Part shown: in pieces, positions 27,601 to 39,363 of the stretch
Position numbering within the stretch: position 1 is the stretch's first letter
Layout of the letters: the number at the start of each line of letters is the position of its first letter
Source: Euonymus europaeus
Taxonomy: Eukaryota > Streptophyta > Magnoliopsida > Celastrales > Celastraceae
DNA length: 64,000 nucleotides
Direction: 5' to 3'
Assembly: GCA_963580455.1 (NCBI GenBank)
Contig: OY756958.1
Coordinates: 26,486,501 to 26,550,500 of the forward strand
The notes under the pieces: model-generated
Database searches by the model: none
Told to the model about the DNA's origin: nothing
Seen by the model: only the letters and a program-made list of their open reading frames with translations
Made by a program: the position numbers and the translations under genes

Positions 27601-28309
27601 TAAAGATAGCCAAGGCTTCAGCTATCAAAGGATCAAAAGAACTGGTCGTCATGGTCTCAGATCACTACACCCACACCAATAGAATGGGACTCACAAAACG
27701 ATGACGCATTCACATTAAACTTAAATAAACCATGTCTGGAGGTCCCCATGAAGTTTGCCCTGCAACCACAATAGAATACCGAGATTGATATTTTGGAAGC
27801 ACATGCAGGGACAAAGTTGGAAATGTTCGAATCAAGAAAGGAGAGTGTAGCAATAACTGAGCGTCGCACTCCTCCAAAATAAAAATATTTCGATTAGACC
27901 AAATAGCCCATAAAAAGAACATTATCCTCACAACAGCATTACCATGCACAGTTAATAGAATTTGGCCTAGCCAATCATCAACTCTCAAAGAACTCTTCAG
28001 GTGTGACGTTTCATTCAACTTGTATTCAACTGCCATAGACTTACAAATATATAGGAACTGTAACCAATGGTTACTGACAAAAGAGTGACCATTAAGGTAT
28101 AGAATTTGAAATAGTAAAGTAATATTTGCGACACCTAATTGGACTGGACTAAAAAAAAGCTCAAATCCATTACCAAATAACACTAAGTAAGATAAAATAG
28201 GCCCACTGCAACAAGCCCAAGATTGAAGACCTAGAGTCCTAGACCATATTCTCCAGCATTGCAAATCACAAACAATCTGGAATTGAGGCGCTGAAGAACA
28301 ATGCAACAA
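27600..28309 (-). pseudogene. Decayed LINE (non-LTR retrotransposon) fragment: end of RT region and start of RNase H
   Basis: The minus strand has a 199-codon frame (27710-28309) with MFFLWAIWSNRNIFILEE, the tract usually found after the zinc-binding (zf-RVT) region of plant LINE polymerases. It then reads TSWGPP, after which the normal continuation (RHGLFKFNVNAS...IGVGVVI) is found in another frame, so a frameshift lies near 27740. A stop then replaces Arg in the expected VVIRDHDD, an apparent CGA to TGA change. Such C to T decay fits a methylated, dead element. Only this piece is present; no endonuclease domain is seen. Confidence 0.7.
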
Positions 28310-28367
28310 GAATAGTCGATCTTGGAGAAAGTCTTAACAATTTCCCATAAAAATAGTAGTCAAATTA

Positions 28368-28600
28368 TAATTGGACAGTTATATCAGTATTCCAGCTGAT
28401 GCAGAGTCTATAATTCCTTCAACAATGAGCGCAGTCGGGCTATTCTCATTGTACACAGAGACTTGAATTGTGTCCATTGAAACATATTAAGGAAACAAGT
28501 TCTCAACCTGTTAATGTTCTGTGTATAATGAGAATAGCCCCGGCCCCGGTCATTGCTGAAGGAGTTCTCAATTCTGCATCAGCTGGAATCTTGACATAAA
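28368..28600. repeat. Inverted duplication (foldback) of a coding-like segment
   Basis: The arm 28388-28460 is the reverse complement of 28519-28592 at about 80% identity, with similarity continuing some 15-20 bp further out, around a loop of about 58 nt. The left arm reads on the plus strand as IPADAESIIPSTMSAVGLF; the right reads on the minus strand as IPADAELRTPSAMTGAGAI. Both frames are open across the arms. The outer part of the right arm is also related to 12505-12592. The parent gene is unknown. Confidence 0.7.
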
Positions 28601-28640
28601 TGACGCTTGTGGACCTTCTCGCAGCTGATTTACATGCAAA

Positions 28641-29118
28641 ACAGTGGCCGACTTCAGGTTGCAGCAAATATGTAAGCTTTCCTGCTCAGTGTTAGAAAAC
28701 TAACAAGAGGAACACTCACTTTGATAAATCAAGAACTCAGAATTCTAGGGTTATCGCACATGAAGAAGAAAGAAGGAATTCTAGGGTTATCGCACATGAA
28801 GAAGAAAGAAGGAACTTGAATGGACAAACCAGGTTTAACAACCTTTAACAGCTTTTGGCGCCAAAAACTGTTACTGCAAGTGCACCCTTGACCAACTGTA
28901 ACGAACAACTCCAGCTGTCAATGCAACTTCTTGTAACAAACTTTTTAACTACCAAATTCAATATCATACCCCTGACAAAATATATCTTCTTCTCGGAGCT
29001 GTTTATTGTTTTATAGATAATTTACAGTAGAAAAAATGGCTGCTTAGTCGATGTATCACTTCTTCCCAGGAGAGAGAGAGAGAGTGATAAAAGGAGCAGC
29101 AAAACTTCATGCTGAAAC
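28641..29118. other. Spacer and probable MraY 3' UTR
   Basis: There is a tandem duplication of a 37-bp unit (AATTCTAGGGTTATCGCACA...) at about 28740-28812. The rest, with a GA tract at 29072-29083, probably includes the MraY 3' UTR. No gene is seen. Confidence 0.45.
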
Positions 29119-32100
29119 CTATGCTGATAAAAGACCAACATATCCAGCAAATACGGCCAATATGCACGATAAAACATATGCAGAAGCAACAATGGCTGGC
29201 TCTTTGAATCCACATAATTCAAGGTGCTGGTGAAAGGGTGCCATTCGGAACAAGCGGCAACCAGAACCCCTCATGAATTTGGTTGCCTTGAAGTAAAAAA
29301 CCTGGAAAACTTTTAACAATTAATATCTACTTGCTTTCCCAATCTTTGGAATTTAATAGATATGTACCACCGATTCATAGCAGGCAGGGAATACAGAAAA
29401 GAAATAGCATCTAACGTACCTGTATAATAACTGATGATGCTTCCAATACAAAGATTCCAGAAGATATAAATAACGGGAAGAACATCCCTGTATAAGCAGC
29501 CATTGCAGCTAATGCTCCCCCAAGTGCCAAGGATCCAGTATCACCCATAAACACAGATGCCTTGTACCGGTTGTGCAATAGAAAACCTACACAGGCTCCT
29601 GCCATCGATGCTCCAAATACACCTAGGTCTAATCATAAGTGAAAATGGAAGCTAGTGGTTAAAAATCTACCATGAGATAAATTGTGAGAAAATTTATCTG
29701 AAAAAAATTCAACTTAAGACATGGCAAAAAATCCGTTAGATCTTTTTCAAACTAGTTAATAAGCTGACATGGGTAATACCCCACCCCACTAAAATCTAGT
29801 TTTGACATGTCAAAAAATATGTTTTATCTTTTCCAAAATAGTTAATAAGCTGAGGCCAATTTTCCCTTAAGCGCAACATATTTCTCTCCTAACTTTTTTT
29901 CACTCTTATTAAAACGTCCTCGTTAACAAAAAGTAATCTATATCACACTCTTTTAGTGCCTCAAGTATCTCAGTCTCTTCACAACTTTTGCTGGCAACAG
30001 GGCTCTCTGCATCTATATGCAATCTCACTTGCTCCATAACTTGGGAAATTTACCTCCTCAGGATCTACGGTTTTTAGCCTCTTTAGGTCATTCATCAGGG
30101 TTCGTGGAATCAGTTTCATAGACACTTTGATACTGATTGTGGCTGCTTTTACTATATTATTAGTACCAAAAACCACACTTACCAGGACATATTGGTAGCA
30201 CAGCGATTGACATTCCAATAAAAGCTAGTGCAGCAGTTCCGGCAACCAGTCCATCAAGACGATCTGTCAAGTTAACTCCATTTGTCATGGAAACAAAACA
30301 TAATGAAGTCAACGGAGGATAAAACTTCCCCAGACAAACAAGGCCAAATGGAGCAGGTAGAGGAATCACCATTTTTCTGCAATGAGAAAAAAATGTATGG
30401 ATCAGATAAATGCACTACTTGGTGGAAGTGTAATTGAAATATCTTCAGAGAGAATAGAAAATTTTATTTCCCTTTGTAGCAACATATCAAAATCCAATAC
30501 CACTCAATTCTATTATTTTTCTATTTCTCGAGTAAAAATATGTTCAACTTGCCATCTGAAAATTACATAAAATGATAAAACCAATCTGAAACACTAACAC
30601 AAAGACATGTGCTCCCAAGAATAATAGTGGGCTAAAGAAACCAAAAAACAAAAGAAAAGGGCAGAGAATTGACTCAAAGAACAACGGACACAAGAAAATC
30701 TCCAATATTGTCCTTGTAACTGTTTGCTAAGGTATCTATCATTGCATCTGAAGTCTCATTCACTCTATCTCAAGAATTGTCCCACTTGCATCTTTTTTAG
30801 ACACGTTAATCTAGTCGCTCCAAAGGTAGGGAAAAAAGAACACAAGTCCTAAAATCTTTAAGTATATAATGGAAAACTAGAAAACTAAGATACCTGCACA
30901 AAAATCAACAAAAGTCAGATTGTCTTCGGTACATCTCATCATGGGAATAGATAATTTAGTTACATCAGACAATTGTTGATCAGATTAGTTACAAGAAGGT
31001 ATACATGTTGTATGGTGATGCTATAGTTGTGGTGGCCAACCAAAATGAAAACCAGCTACCAACGGCTACCTGTAAGGTATCAGAACCTATTACTCACAAG
31101 ATTGTCATAATCAAGTCCTAGATCATAAAAAACATAGCAATAGAGGGCAGGCATCTGTGAATTTACCTCCAATATAATCTTAATCCATACAGATAAACCA
31201 TTACTATCACTTTTGATAAGACTAAGTATGTCATCGAGTAGCCCAATGGCAGAAAACACAAGAGTTATTGCCGTTGCTCCTGAAACTTCAGTGGAAGAAA
31301 AACCAGCTATGAATCTTGCAACGCCTATACCAATCGGTATGAAAAACAACCCACCCATTGTGGGGGTTCTTCCTTTCTTGGAGTGCCTTGCTGATCCATC
31401 CTTCCTAATAACTTTATAAATATTCAGAGCATAGAGTAATGGGACACATATGTAGCCGACAATGGAGACTAGAAATGCTGAAATCAAAAAGGGACGGGTA
31501 AAGTAGAATGATGGTAGTGGCAGTCTGACAATCTTCCATGCGCACCAATCCACAAATAAAAGAAGCATCATCAAAAAGGTTATCAACCCCAGATTGTTTA
31601 AAATCCCAAGCTTGATCCTGCGATTTACAGAAAAATATCATTGTTAAAAGGTACATCTACATTGAGCCACATCAGCTGTTTCCAAATTGGAACAAAGGAG
31701 GAAATAATATTTGAGTAATTTTAAAGAATTTGCAAATGTGTTCACACTCACAGCCCCTCACTCTGAATAGGAGTGATTCAGAAAATTAGGCAATCTCAAT
31801 CCCACTTACATCACCCAGAATTTTCATTAAACACCCGTGATAGTTATGGATACCCTATATTAACAGCAAATAACTTTTCATATGGCTGCTCAGATTCAGG
31901 AAGATAAGACATGGGGAAAAATAATATAACTTTCACATAAAGCGTGAACCCAAAAAAAAAAACAGGAAAAAAATTTAATTCACAGTGCATCAAACTTGCC
32001 TGTGTTTTTTGCGTCTTCTCCCAAGCATTGCAAGCCTGTGAGTAGTTACTGTAAAAGCATCTTGAGTTGATACGGAAATAGCAGGCAGATCTACGTCTGT

Positions 32101-33208
32101 ACCTGGATTCAAAATAATATCCCCATCACTATCATCGCCGGATGAAACCATGTAACCAGAAGTCCCCTCATCACCCCAATCATCAAGCGATGCAAAACCG
32201 ATTGAATCCTACACACCAGAAAGAAATGACATGATAGATGCAAGATAGCACCAAGCAAAAGAAAAAGGTTCCCTTCATCCCATGCATCTTCTTTTTCTTC
32301 ATTGCTATAACAATCAGATCATGTTACACTAGTGGTGACAGGTGACTAATTGAAATTCGGGAAATTTCACATTTACCCCCAAGAGGTAAGGTTCATCCAC
32401 TCTTAAAGCAGGAACTAGGTTTCTTGGACGCATTACTTTTTGCAATTCAGAAGGGAAAATTCACAACATGTGAAGTGATATTCATATTTGTATGAAAAAT
32501 ACCAGCACCGGAAAAAATTTAGTCAGGCCATTAAAAAAACAGAAATGCAAGCACACCAAAAATAAAGGAGTTTCATAGCACAAAGTACCTCATCAAAGGC
32601 CATAACTCTGCCATTGCGCTCTATTGGTTGACACCCACGCTTTTGAACACTCGTTGCATTTAACTACGCAGAAAAATGTGATGTACATTACCATCGAGCG
32701 AAGGTAAAGCACAGATGTCAAACTACAAACGTCAGAAACCTATAACCAACGATTAAGCAATTAACATATCTCATAGAACGTATCTGTTCCGTTTCATTGC
32801 AGAACAACGTCTGATTTTTTTTCAGCAGCATAGAAAACAACGTATTGATGAAGAAAATATTATTCTGCATTCTGAGCATGAAATTTTGATTTCTGAGAAG
32901 GAAGAGCTTCACTCTAGGAAGCCTGAGCAACAGCTCGCCCGATTTGAAATTTCAAACAAAGATCATATGTCTATGCATGCTTCATTTTCTCGGGAATGGA
33001 AACAGTCCAAAGAAAAATAGTGTCAGAAGTTAGAACTATAAAGGAGAACAATCAAACGTACCTTCAGAAGACGTAGCGAAGAAGGAGAGCGTGAATCGCG
33101 AAGGAAGCGAAAGACAGTGGAAGGAGTTGCCACTTTGCGGTACCTCGAAGGCCCCGAACGAGATGAATAACAACGAAGAGTTTGAGATATTGATGAATGG
33201 GATCGCAT
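29119..33208 (-). CDS. MraY: MraY homologue: phospho-N-acetylmuramoyl-pentapeptide-transferase-like, chloroplast, 510 aa
   Basis: Eight exons: 33062-33208, 32589-32663, 32000-32208, 31167-31617, 31005-31069, 30183-30376, 29420-29628 and 29119-29301; the frame closes at 510 residues. The first 70 or so residues are rich in Ser and Arg, as in a chloroplast transit peptide; a multi-span membrane enzyme follows. Family motifs kept: [12 protein letters not shown] (residue 229 on), GLLDDILSL (Asp272-Asp273), [20 protein letters not shown]. Two motifs are altered: NLTDGLDGLA reads [10 protein letters not shown] (Arg355), and PFHHHLEL reads PFHQHLEL (Gln475). MraY attaches phospho-MurNAc-pentapeptide to the lipid carrier in peptidoglycan synthesis; plant homologues are relics of the plastid wall pathway. 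Intron 3 uses a GC donor. The enzyme may be inactive or changed in function. Confidence 0.9.
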
Positions 33209-33879
33209 GATTGGTGCCCTGAAACGAAGAAACCAAGGACACCTAATTCCTCAAATACGATAGGAATAATGGCGAGATCAATTGGACGGATATTCCATAA
33301 GGGAACCATTTTCTTGTATTTTTTGTACTATTCCCAATAAATAAATGAATTTTTAAAAGAAAATACAGGAGGGAAGACAGGGAACGATGTGATGGGTATT
33401 TTCCTTTTTCTTTCGCCGTTTGATTAATTTTGGATTTCATTCTGCTGTAGTATTTGACCAGTTGTACAGCACCAAGCATCCCAACTCTCTAATCACAATT
33501 ATATTTACACACTTGATCTTCATCTCCCGCAAAAAGCCAAGCGAGGTTCGGTTTCGCATTGCCCCAATTTTCCTCTTACCTACAAAGAAAAATAACAGAC
33601 CCTACCATTCTGATTTAAAAGGATTCCGATACGAAGGGAACTGAAGTTGGTACAAGAGGAACTTTCCACATTAGCATTGTAACATGCAAATCAAGACCAC
33701 GAGCTCTGTTATACATTGAACACTGGACTGGACTGTACTGGAATGGAGCCATGCAAACCAACAGCATCGCAAAATGTATATAAATAAAGCAACCTAGTGA
33801 TCCAGAGGCAGCATCCATACCTTAACCCACTTTTAACTCCCACATTACTAAACCCATAAAAACAATTCTACATTGCCAG
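33209..33879. other. MraY promoter and LARP6A 3' flank
   Basis: This stretch between two genes on the same strand should contain the MraY promoter and 5' UTR next to 33208 and the LARP6A 3' UTR next to 33880. Frames on both strands here have no recognisable content. Confidence 0.45.
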
Positions 33880-36800
33880 CTAACTTTGATTTGATACAAT
33901 AGGTCGGCCTCTTCCCAGCGTGAATCCCCTGGTTCCATCGGGCATTCTTGGGCCAGGAGGTCGCTTTAAGGCTTCGACAGCATGATTGGAATGTGTAGTT
34001 CCATGGCCTGTAAGAAAGCATAAAAACATTACAACAGAGAATGATGAAAGAATTAAAGGATAAGATTAGTTTGTCAATATACCTGTCCCATTGGTGCCAT
34101 GATATGTGTTCCTCCTTGATCGTCCATGATATCGACCTTTCTGTCCATTTTTCTCCTTGGGTAATTGTTCCCCATCCTGAAATGAAATGGAAATGACAGC
34201 TGCACATAACCTTCGCTAGCATTTTCATTAACCCTCCTCGTGTTAATTTTTTTTTATTAATTATAAGAATTCTACGGTAAGATGAGCAGATCCATTTAAA
34301 GGAGTTTGTAAATAACATGTTCTATGCTAACCAACATAACACAAATCCTGGGTTGATGCTGAGTTTTAAACTCTAACTAATTTAGACCAATATGAAAAGG
34401 ATTTTGACTCAATAGCCCCAAGTACTGACTGGAAAGAAAAAAACAGAGAACCAGATACTACTAACCTCTTCATCAGGTGAATCATCATGATGCTCACTCA
34501 AGTTATGGTTCTCCTCATCTACTGTCTGTTTAGTAGCATGAGTAGTGCCATTTTTCTCAGAGTCAGATCCCCTCCGAGCTTGTCTTCTATGGGCATTTTT
34601 CCCCTAGACCCAAAAAATTTACACATTAGGACCCTGACCATCTATAAGTAATATTAAAGAAAATTAAGTTCAAACCCTAACCACCATCTTGTAAAGCTTG
34701 ACCCGCATGCCGTTTCTCCAGTCATCCTCATTATTCAGAGTAGCCACCTGAACCAATTACCCGGATAATGTGAACCCGTAATGACTAAACATCATCTATC
34801 ATAAAACAAATAATAAGACTACATAATTGAATAGATACTAACAGCTTTCTCAGCAGCCTCTAAAGTTTCATACTCCACGAGTGCATGTAGCTACAACATG
34901 AAACAAAGCAAGCAAGAAGTCATCAGCCAATCTATATTAATTCAAACCTCATTAAACAAGCATTGTACCCACAACCTAGTATATATTTTTTTTCTTGTAA
35001 TTTGAATTGAAGAAGTCAAAGGTATTTCAAATTAACCAACAATTCAAAACCTCTTTGAAGGGTAATGTACGGGACGAATTATGAATAAACTAGTGGTACC
35101 TATGAATTGAAGTCCATGCTTATTTTAATTATGAAAAAAAAAACATCCAGACAGAATAGTTCCCGTGGAAACTTTATGAAGGGGAAAGGGATAAAAAGAC
35201 GAGGAAGAACGAAGAATGGTAACCAAGAACAAATGAGCCTATACCATTAGAAAACCTACAACCTTTATGATCCAATATCTTTTGAATGAAGAAGACAATA
35301 TAATATTAAATTTAAAACATATTTTATACCATACCTTGTGACTAACCATCTTTTTCTGGTCTTCTAAAGCATTTGAGTCACGAATGCTTATATTCTTTAT
35401 GCTGGAAATTCATTAGCAAAAAGAATCATAAATATGCGGAAAATTTTGCAAGTACATATAAGGAAAAAGTAAAAGAAGATATACTTTCCCACTGCACCAA
35501 AAATTCTTTGAATGTTCTCCACGGAATGATCCTCTGGGAGATTCTCTACCAAGACAGTGCAAAACTAGAGTCCACAAATAAGATGCCAAAACTTCCATAA
35601 ATAACGAAATAACGGGGTAAAAAGATTCTAAAGTCCGAAAAACAAAATACCTTAGGATCCCTGGCATCATTAAACGGAAGAGGATGAATGCGTTTCACCT
35701 TCTTTGCATCTGAACTTAAAACCTGCAATTAAATCAGTTAAAACATAAATTACAGTATTCTTAATCCCATTCAGTTAAAACAAAACCATCTCCAGGAATT
35801 TCGTGAAATAATATCACCATGGCCTGCCCAATCACAGAGGCATCTGAGATTAACAATTTCACAAAAACCGTTTCTTCAAAACTTAAAGTAAAAAAGCTTA
35901 CAAGGAGGGAAGACTCCCTGAGTGCTGCCGTAATCAATAAATAATCTCGAGAGAGCCTTTTCATTTTTCGGAATGAAGCTATAACTGAGATTGGAACTGT
36001 GGGAGAGCAAAAAGGCAATGAATAAACAAATTCAGTAAAATACCACAATATCCGAACTGATATTCACAATTCTTAAAAGAAGAAACAAAATCACTAAGCA
36101 GTATAAAGACAAGAACTAGTAATAAATAAGGTTCATTTGGAAATACACATAAGCAAAGGTGAGAATGCCATCAACAAGACATTGCAGAAGGGGAGAGTGT
36201 TTTCACAGAAAGAACAGCCACAAAAAAATAAAAAATAAAAAAGCCAGATATTGCAGAGAGATGCTCACGCAGGAATGAAGCATTCCATCCTGGGTGCAAA
36301 CAAACAAAGCCCCATAGATGCGCATAAGGTACTATATTTTATGTTGCACAAATCTATACCTGAATATCTGACTTAGAGGCTTACAGCACAAAAAAACCTC
36401 CTTTTTCACCACTGCCACTTTTGTTAGCAACATCCCTGAAAAGATTTCATATGAACCTTACATACGGGTTTCTCTCAAAGGGAGCTAGAAGACTCTTCAT
36501 TTGTAATAAACCCAAAAGAGAGCATAAGATACTGCAGTCCAGATAGTGTAATAGAAATCAGCCAGAAAGATAACTAGGCTATTTCGGCAAGATATAGGAT
36601 AAGACACCTTCCCAGCCAGCTACCAGATGTTACAAATAAGTCTAAGACAGAACAATCAACAGATCTACAGCCAACTGGCTGACAAATTTGAAGCAGCCAA
36701 AAAATGCATAAGAAAAAAGGTGCTACTATAGACCTGATGCTACCAAAGGTCCAGACTCTAGAGTAAGCAGAATAGCCCAAGAACATTATGCAAGTCTACC

Positions 36801-39363
36801 TGAAATAAAGATCCAATATAAATTATAAAAAAAGCAGCAGAGTTTCCATCACAGAACCATCCTATTTTTATTCTCTAAAAAATCCAAGATAACATCAATT
36901 GTGGACTAGGGAGTACGGACTACAAAACATGCAACGTAAAACACTATCTATCAACTAATAACTACAATCTAATTCCCGACTGTAACAAACTTGCTACCAA
37001 AGATACATGCTTGCATCTGCCGATGCCAGCATAAGAGTAACTGTAAAGTATGGGAACCACAAATTGGAAAGGATTTGAAGGAACTTTAAATACTCGAACA
37101 CCAAATCGAGAAAATTAGCATTTCAAACACTAAGTTATCAAAACCAGAAGTATCCCAGAAACTAGGCTGCGAATTCGATTCGATTTATTGAAATGGTCAA
37201 ATTCAAAATATCATAGCTCAAGTTAAACATGCATTTAAATTCCAGAAAAAGGTAATTTGTCAAAACTTGAACAATTGAAAGACTTGGAAAAATTGATATG
37301 GGTTGTAACCGTAGTTAAGTAATGAAAAAGGTCATAAATTTCTGAGAAGAGTTTAACAACAACACACGAGAAGAACGTGAATAGAGAAGGAATCAGATAG
37401 CAATTGGCTGTGTAATCATTAAGACAACCCAGAGGCTCAGCACGGCTAAAATTGGCAGCACCAGGAAAACCTCCGGGGCAGATAACCTGTCAGAAGTACC
37501 TGCTATATTTCATCACCTTCAACATCTCTATTCTTGTACTCTTGTGAAAACAGGACATTCCAGAAGGATGTTGTCAAATTTCGAATAGAAAAATTAGGAA
37601 AGGAGGGTCATATTTGACACCTTAATGGATGAAAAAAAAAATGGCAGAAAAGGATATAAAATTGCCCACTGAAGTCTCTCCAGCAACGTTCTCTGGGTTT
37701 TCTACCGAATGACTGCGAAACAAAATCGTAGGTAATGCATGCTGTAGTCCATAATGTGTCTATATAGTTGTGCAACCACATGATTTTCCAAAACTTATAT
37801 TCTGCAAAGTTCTTTGAATCTTATAGTGATGAAGTACCCAGCTCAACTCTTCAGTCTGCAAATTATACCACTTGCCAGTTTTATACTGGATCTTAAGAAT
37901 TTCCTTGCAAATATAACAAAAGCACCTATATATCTTTTTGTGATCAAATCTTACGCAATTAGAGGAGCATGGGTACTTCCTTCTAACAATACAAGAAATA
38001 GCAGAGGAAGGCAGGCTGGCAGCTTGAATACTTTATTGTTTTGTCAGAAAAATTCCTACACTTGACTCCAATGACAAGTAGAGGCATTTGAGAAGAATAA
38101 AATCTAATATCAGGGCCTCAACAATTTTTCACTCTCCTAAACTAATATTTTGTATACTACATAGTCTCTGTACAAGAGTTCCACCAATCAGGTCCCAAGA
38201 TAGCTCTTTCTTTTCACTAGCAATATGTGGCTTTCAAAGGTGAGTAGGTGACTAAGTAGTCACCGTAGCTTTTGTCTATGAAAACTTTAAGAGCATTGGC
38301 AAACAAAATACACAATATGGTAGTAATTAGTGATGCCATAGCCATCATCAAAGCCATCGAGATTATAAAAGTTAAAGTACAATCACATGTATGAAAGCAC
38401 AAGCCTGGACACATAAATATGGAAATGCACAGAATTGACCACAACCCTACAAGAAAACCAATTACTTACCAAAACCTTCTTTATTCTTCTTAATCAAACT
38501 CAATAGGTATTTGTCAGCTGGCAAATTCCCGTCACTAAAATAATATTCCACCTGCAAACCATCACAGAACTTTCATTAACTGCATTTACTTGGTTGATTA
38601 ACAAAGTTGGATTTGAATCATACCGAGAATAAAAATAGTACAATATAATATTTGCAAAGATGATATATGTTTCAAGGTCTAACACTCACTATTTGATATA
38701 GCATTGATAAATATACTAATATACTAATAAGCAATCAAGTAAAAATTGAGCTAGTCTAGGATTTGCCAGTGAATATCTCTGTAACTTCAGGAGATCACAT
38801 GAAGGATAGTTAAATTAAAATTTAAAAAAAAAAGACAGCCTAAATTGCACGTCAAACAATAATACGAAACAAATTATCAAAATCCATGGAGGACATTCAT
38901 AGTGGCGAAATCCAGTGTGTTGTGCATCCCCTTGTCCGATTAAGAGGCGAAATCCACACTTAAAACTCGATGCTCAAAAGTAACAACATCCGCAACCAAA
39001 CAGTCAACGCACTAACGTAGGGCTCAGAAAAAAATTTTAAAAATTCCAATTTCAACACATAAATCGAATCTCTCATGCGTTTCACAAGGTTAATCGAATA
39101 AAAGTTAGAGAGGGGCTTGCCTGCTTGATAATCTTACGCTTGAGATCATCGGTTGGATCGCCAGTCGCAATAGACTGGTCTCCATCGCCACCATGATCAT
39201 TATCATGATCGTGCTCCTGATCGTCATCAGACGGCGGAGGATGAACATCCGCGACTTCCAGATTTGAGGATTCAACGGTTGTGGAGTCAAGATCATGCGG
39301 CCGAGACAAAGAGACCGAGAAACCGGCGTCGGCGTCAGCGACAGTCCCAGCTTGGTCCTCCAT
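33880..39363 (-). CDS. LARP6A: La-related protein 6A, RNA-binding, 370 aa
   Basis: Eleven exons: 39121-39363, 38470-38551, 35902-35996, 35651-35722, 35485-35564, 35335-35401, 34843-34890, 34682-34747, 34466-34603, 34083-34176 and 33880-34007. The N-terminus is acidic and disordered (residues 1-75, with a DDDQEHDHDNDH run). The La motif follows (KQVEYYFSDGNLPADKYLL to ALRESSLL, about 78-140), then an RRM (FCTVLVENLPEDHSVENIQ to NGMRVKL, about 165-250), a basic and acidic linker, and the C-terminal RPPGPRMPDGTRGFTLGRGR (about 343-363), a SUZ-C-like motif. The order matches plant LARP6A; no PAM2 motif is seen, unlike LARP6B and 6C. These proteins bind RNA; the targets are unknown. Intron 1 has a GC donor and intron 2 is 2.5 kb. 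Confidence 0.93.
35997..38469 (-). other. 2.47-kb intron 2 of LARP6A
   Basis: This long intron contains many short frames (for example 36574-36786 and 37814-38065) but no recognisable gene or intact transposon. Confidence 0.6.

Noticed and set aside
31000..31010. Frameshift at the end of MraY exon 5
   Set aside because: At first the exon seemed to need ATG then GT. Using the donor after AACAT and an exon 6 start with five A residues restores the frame, so no shift is present.
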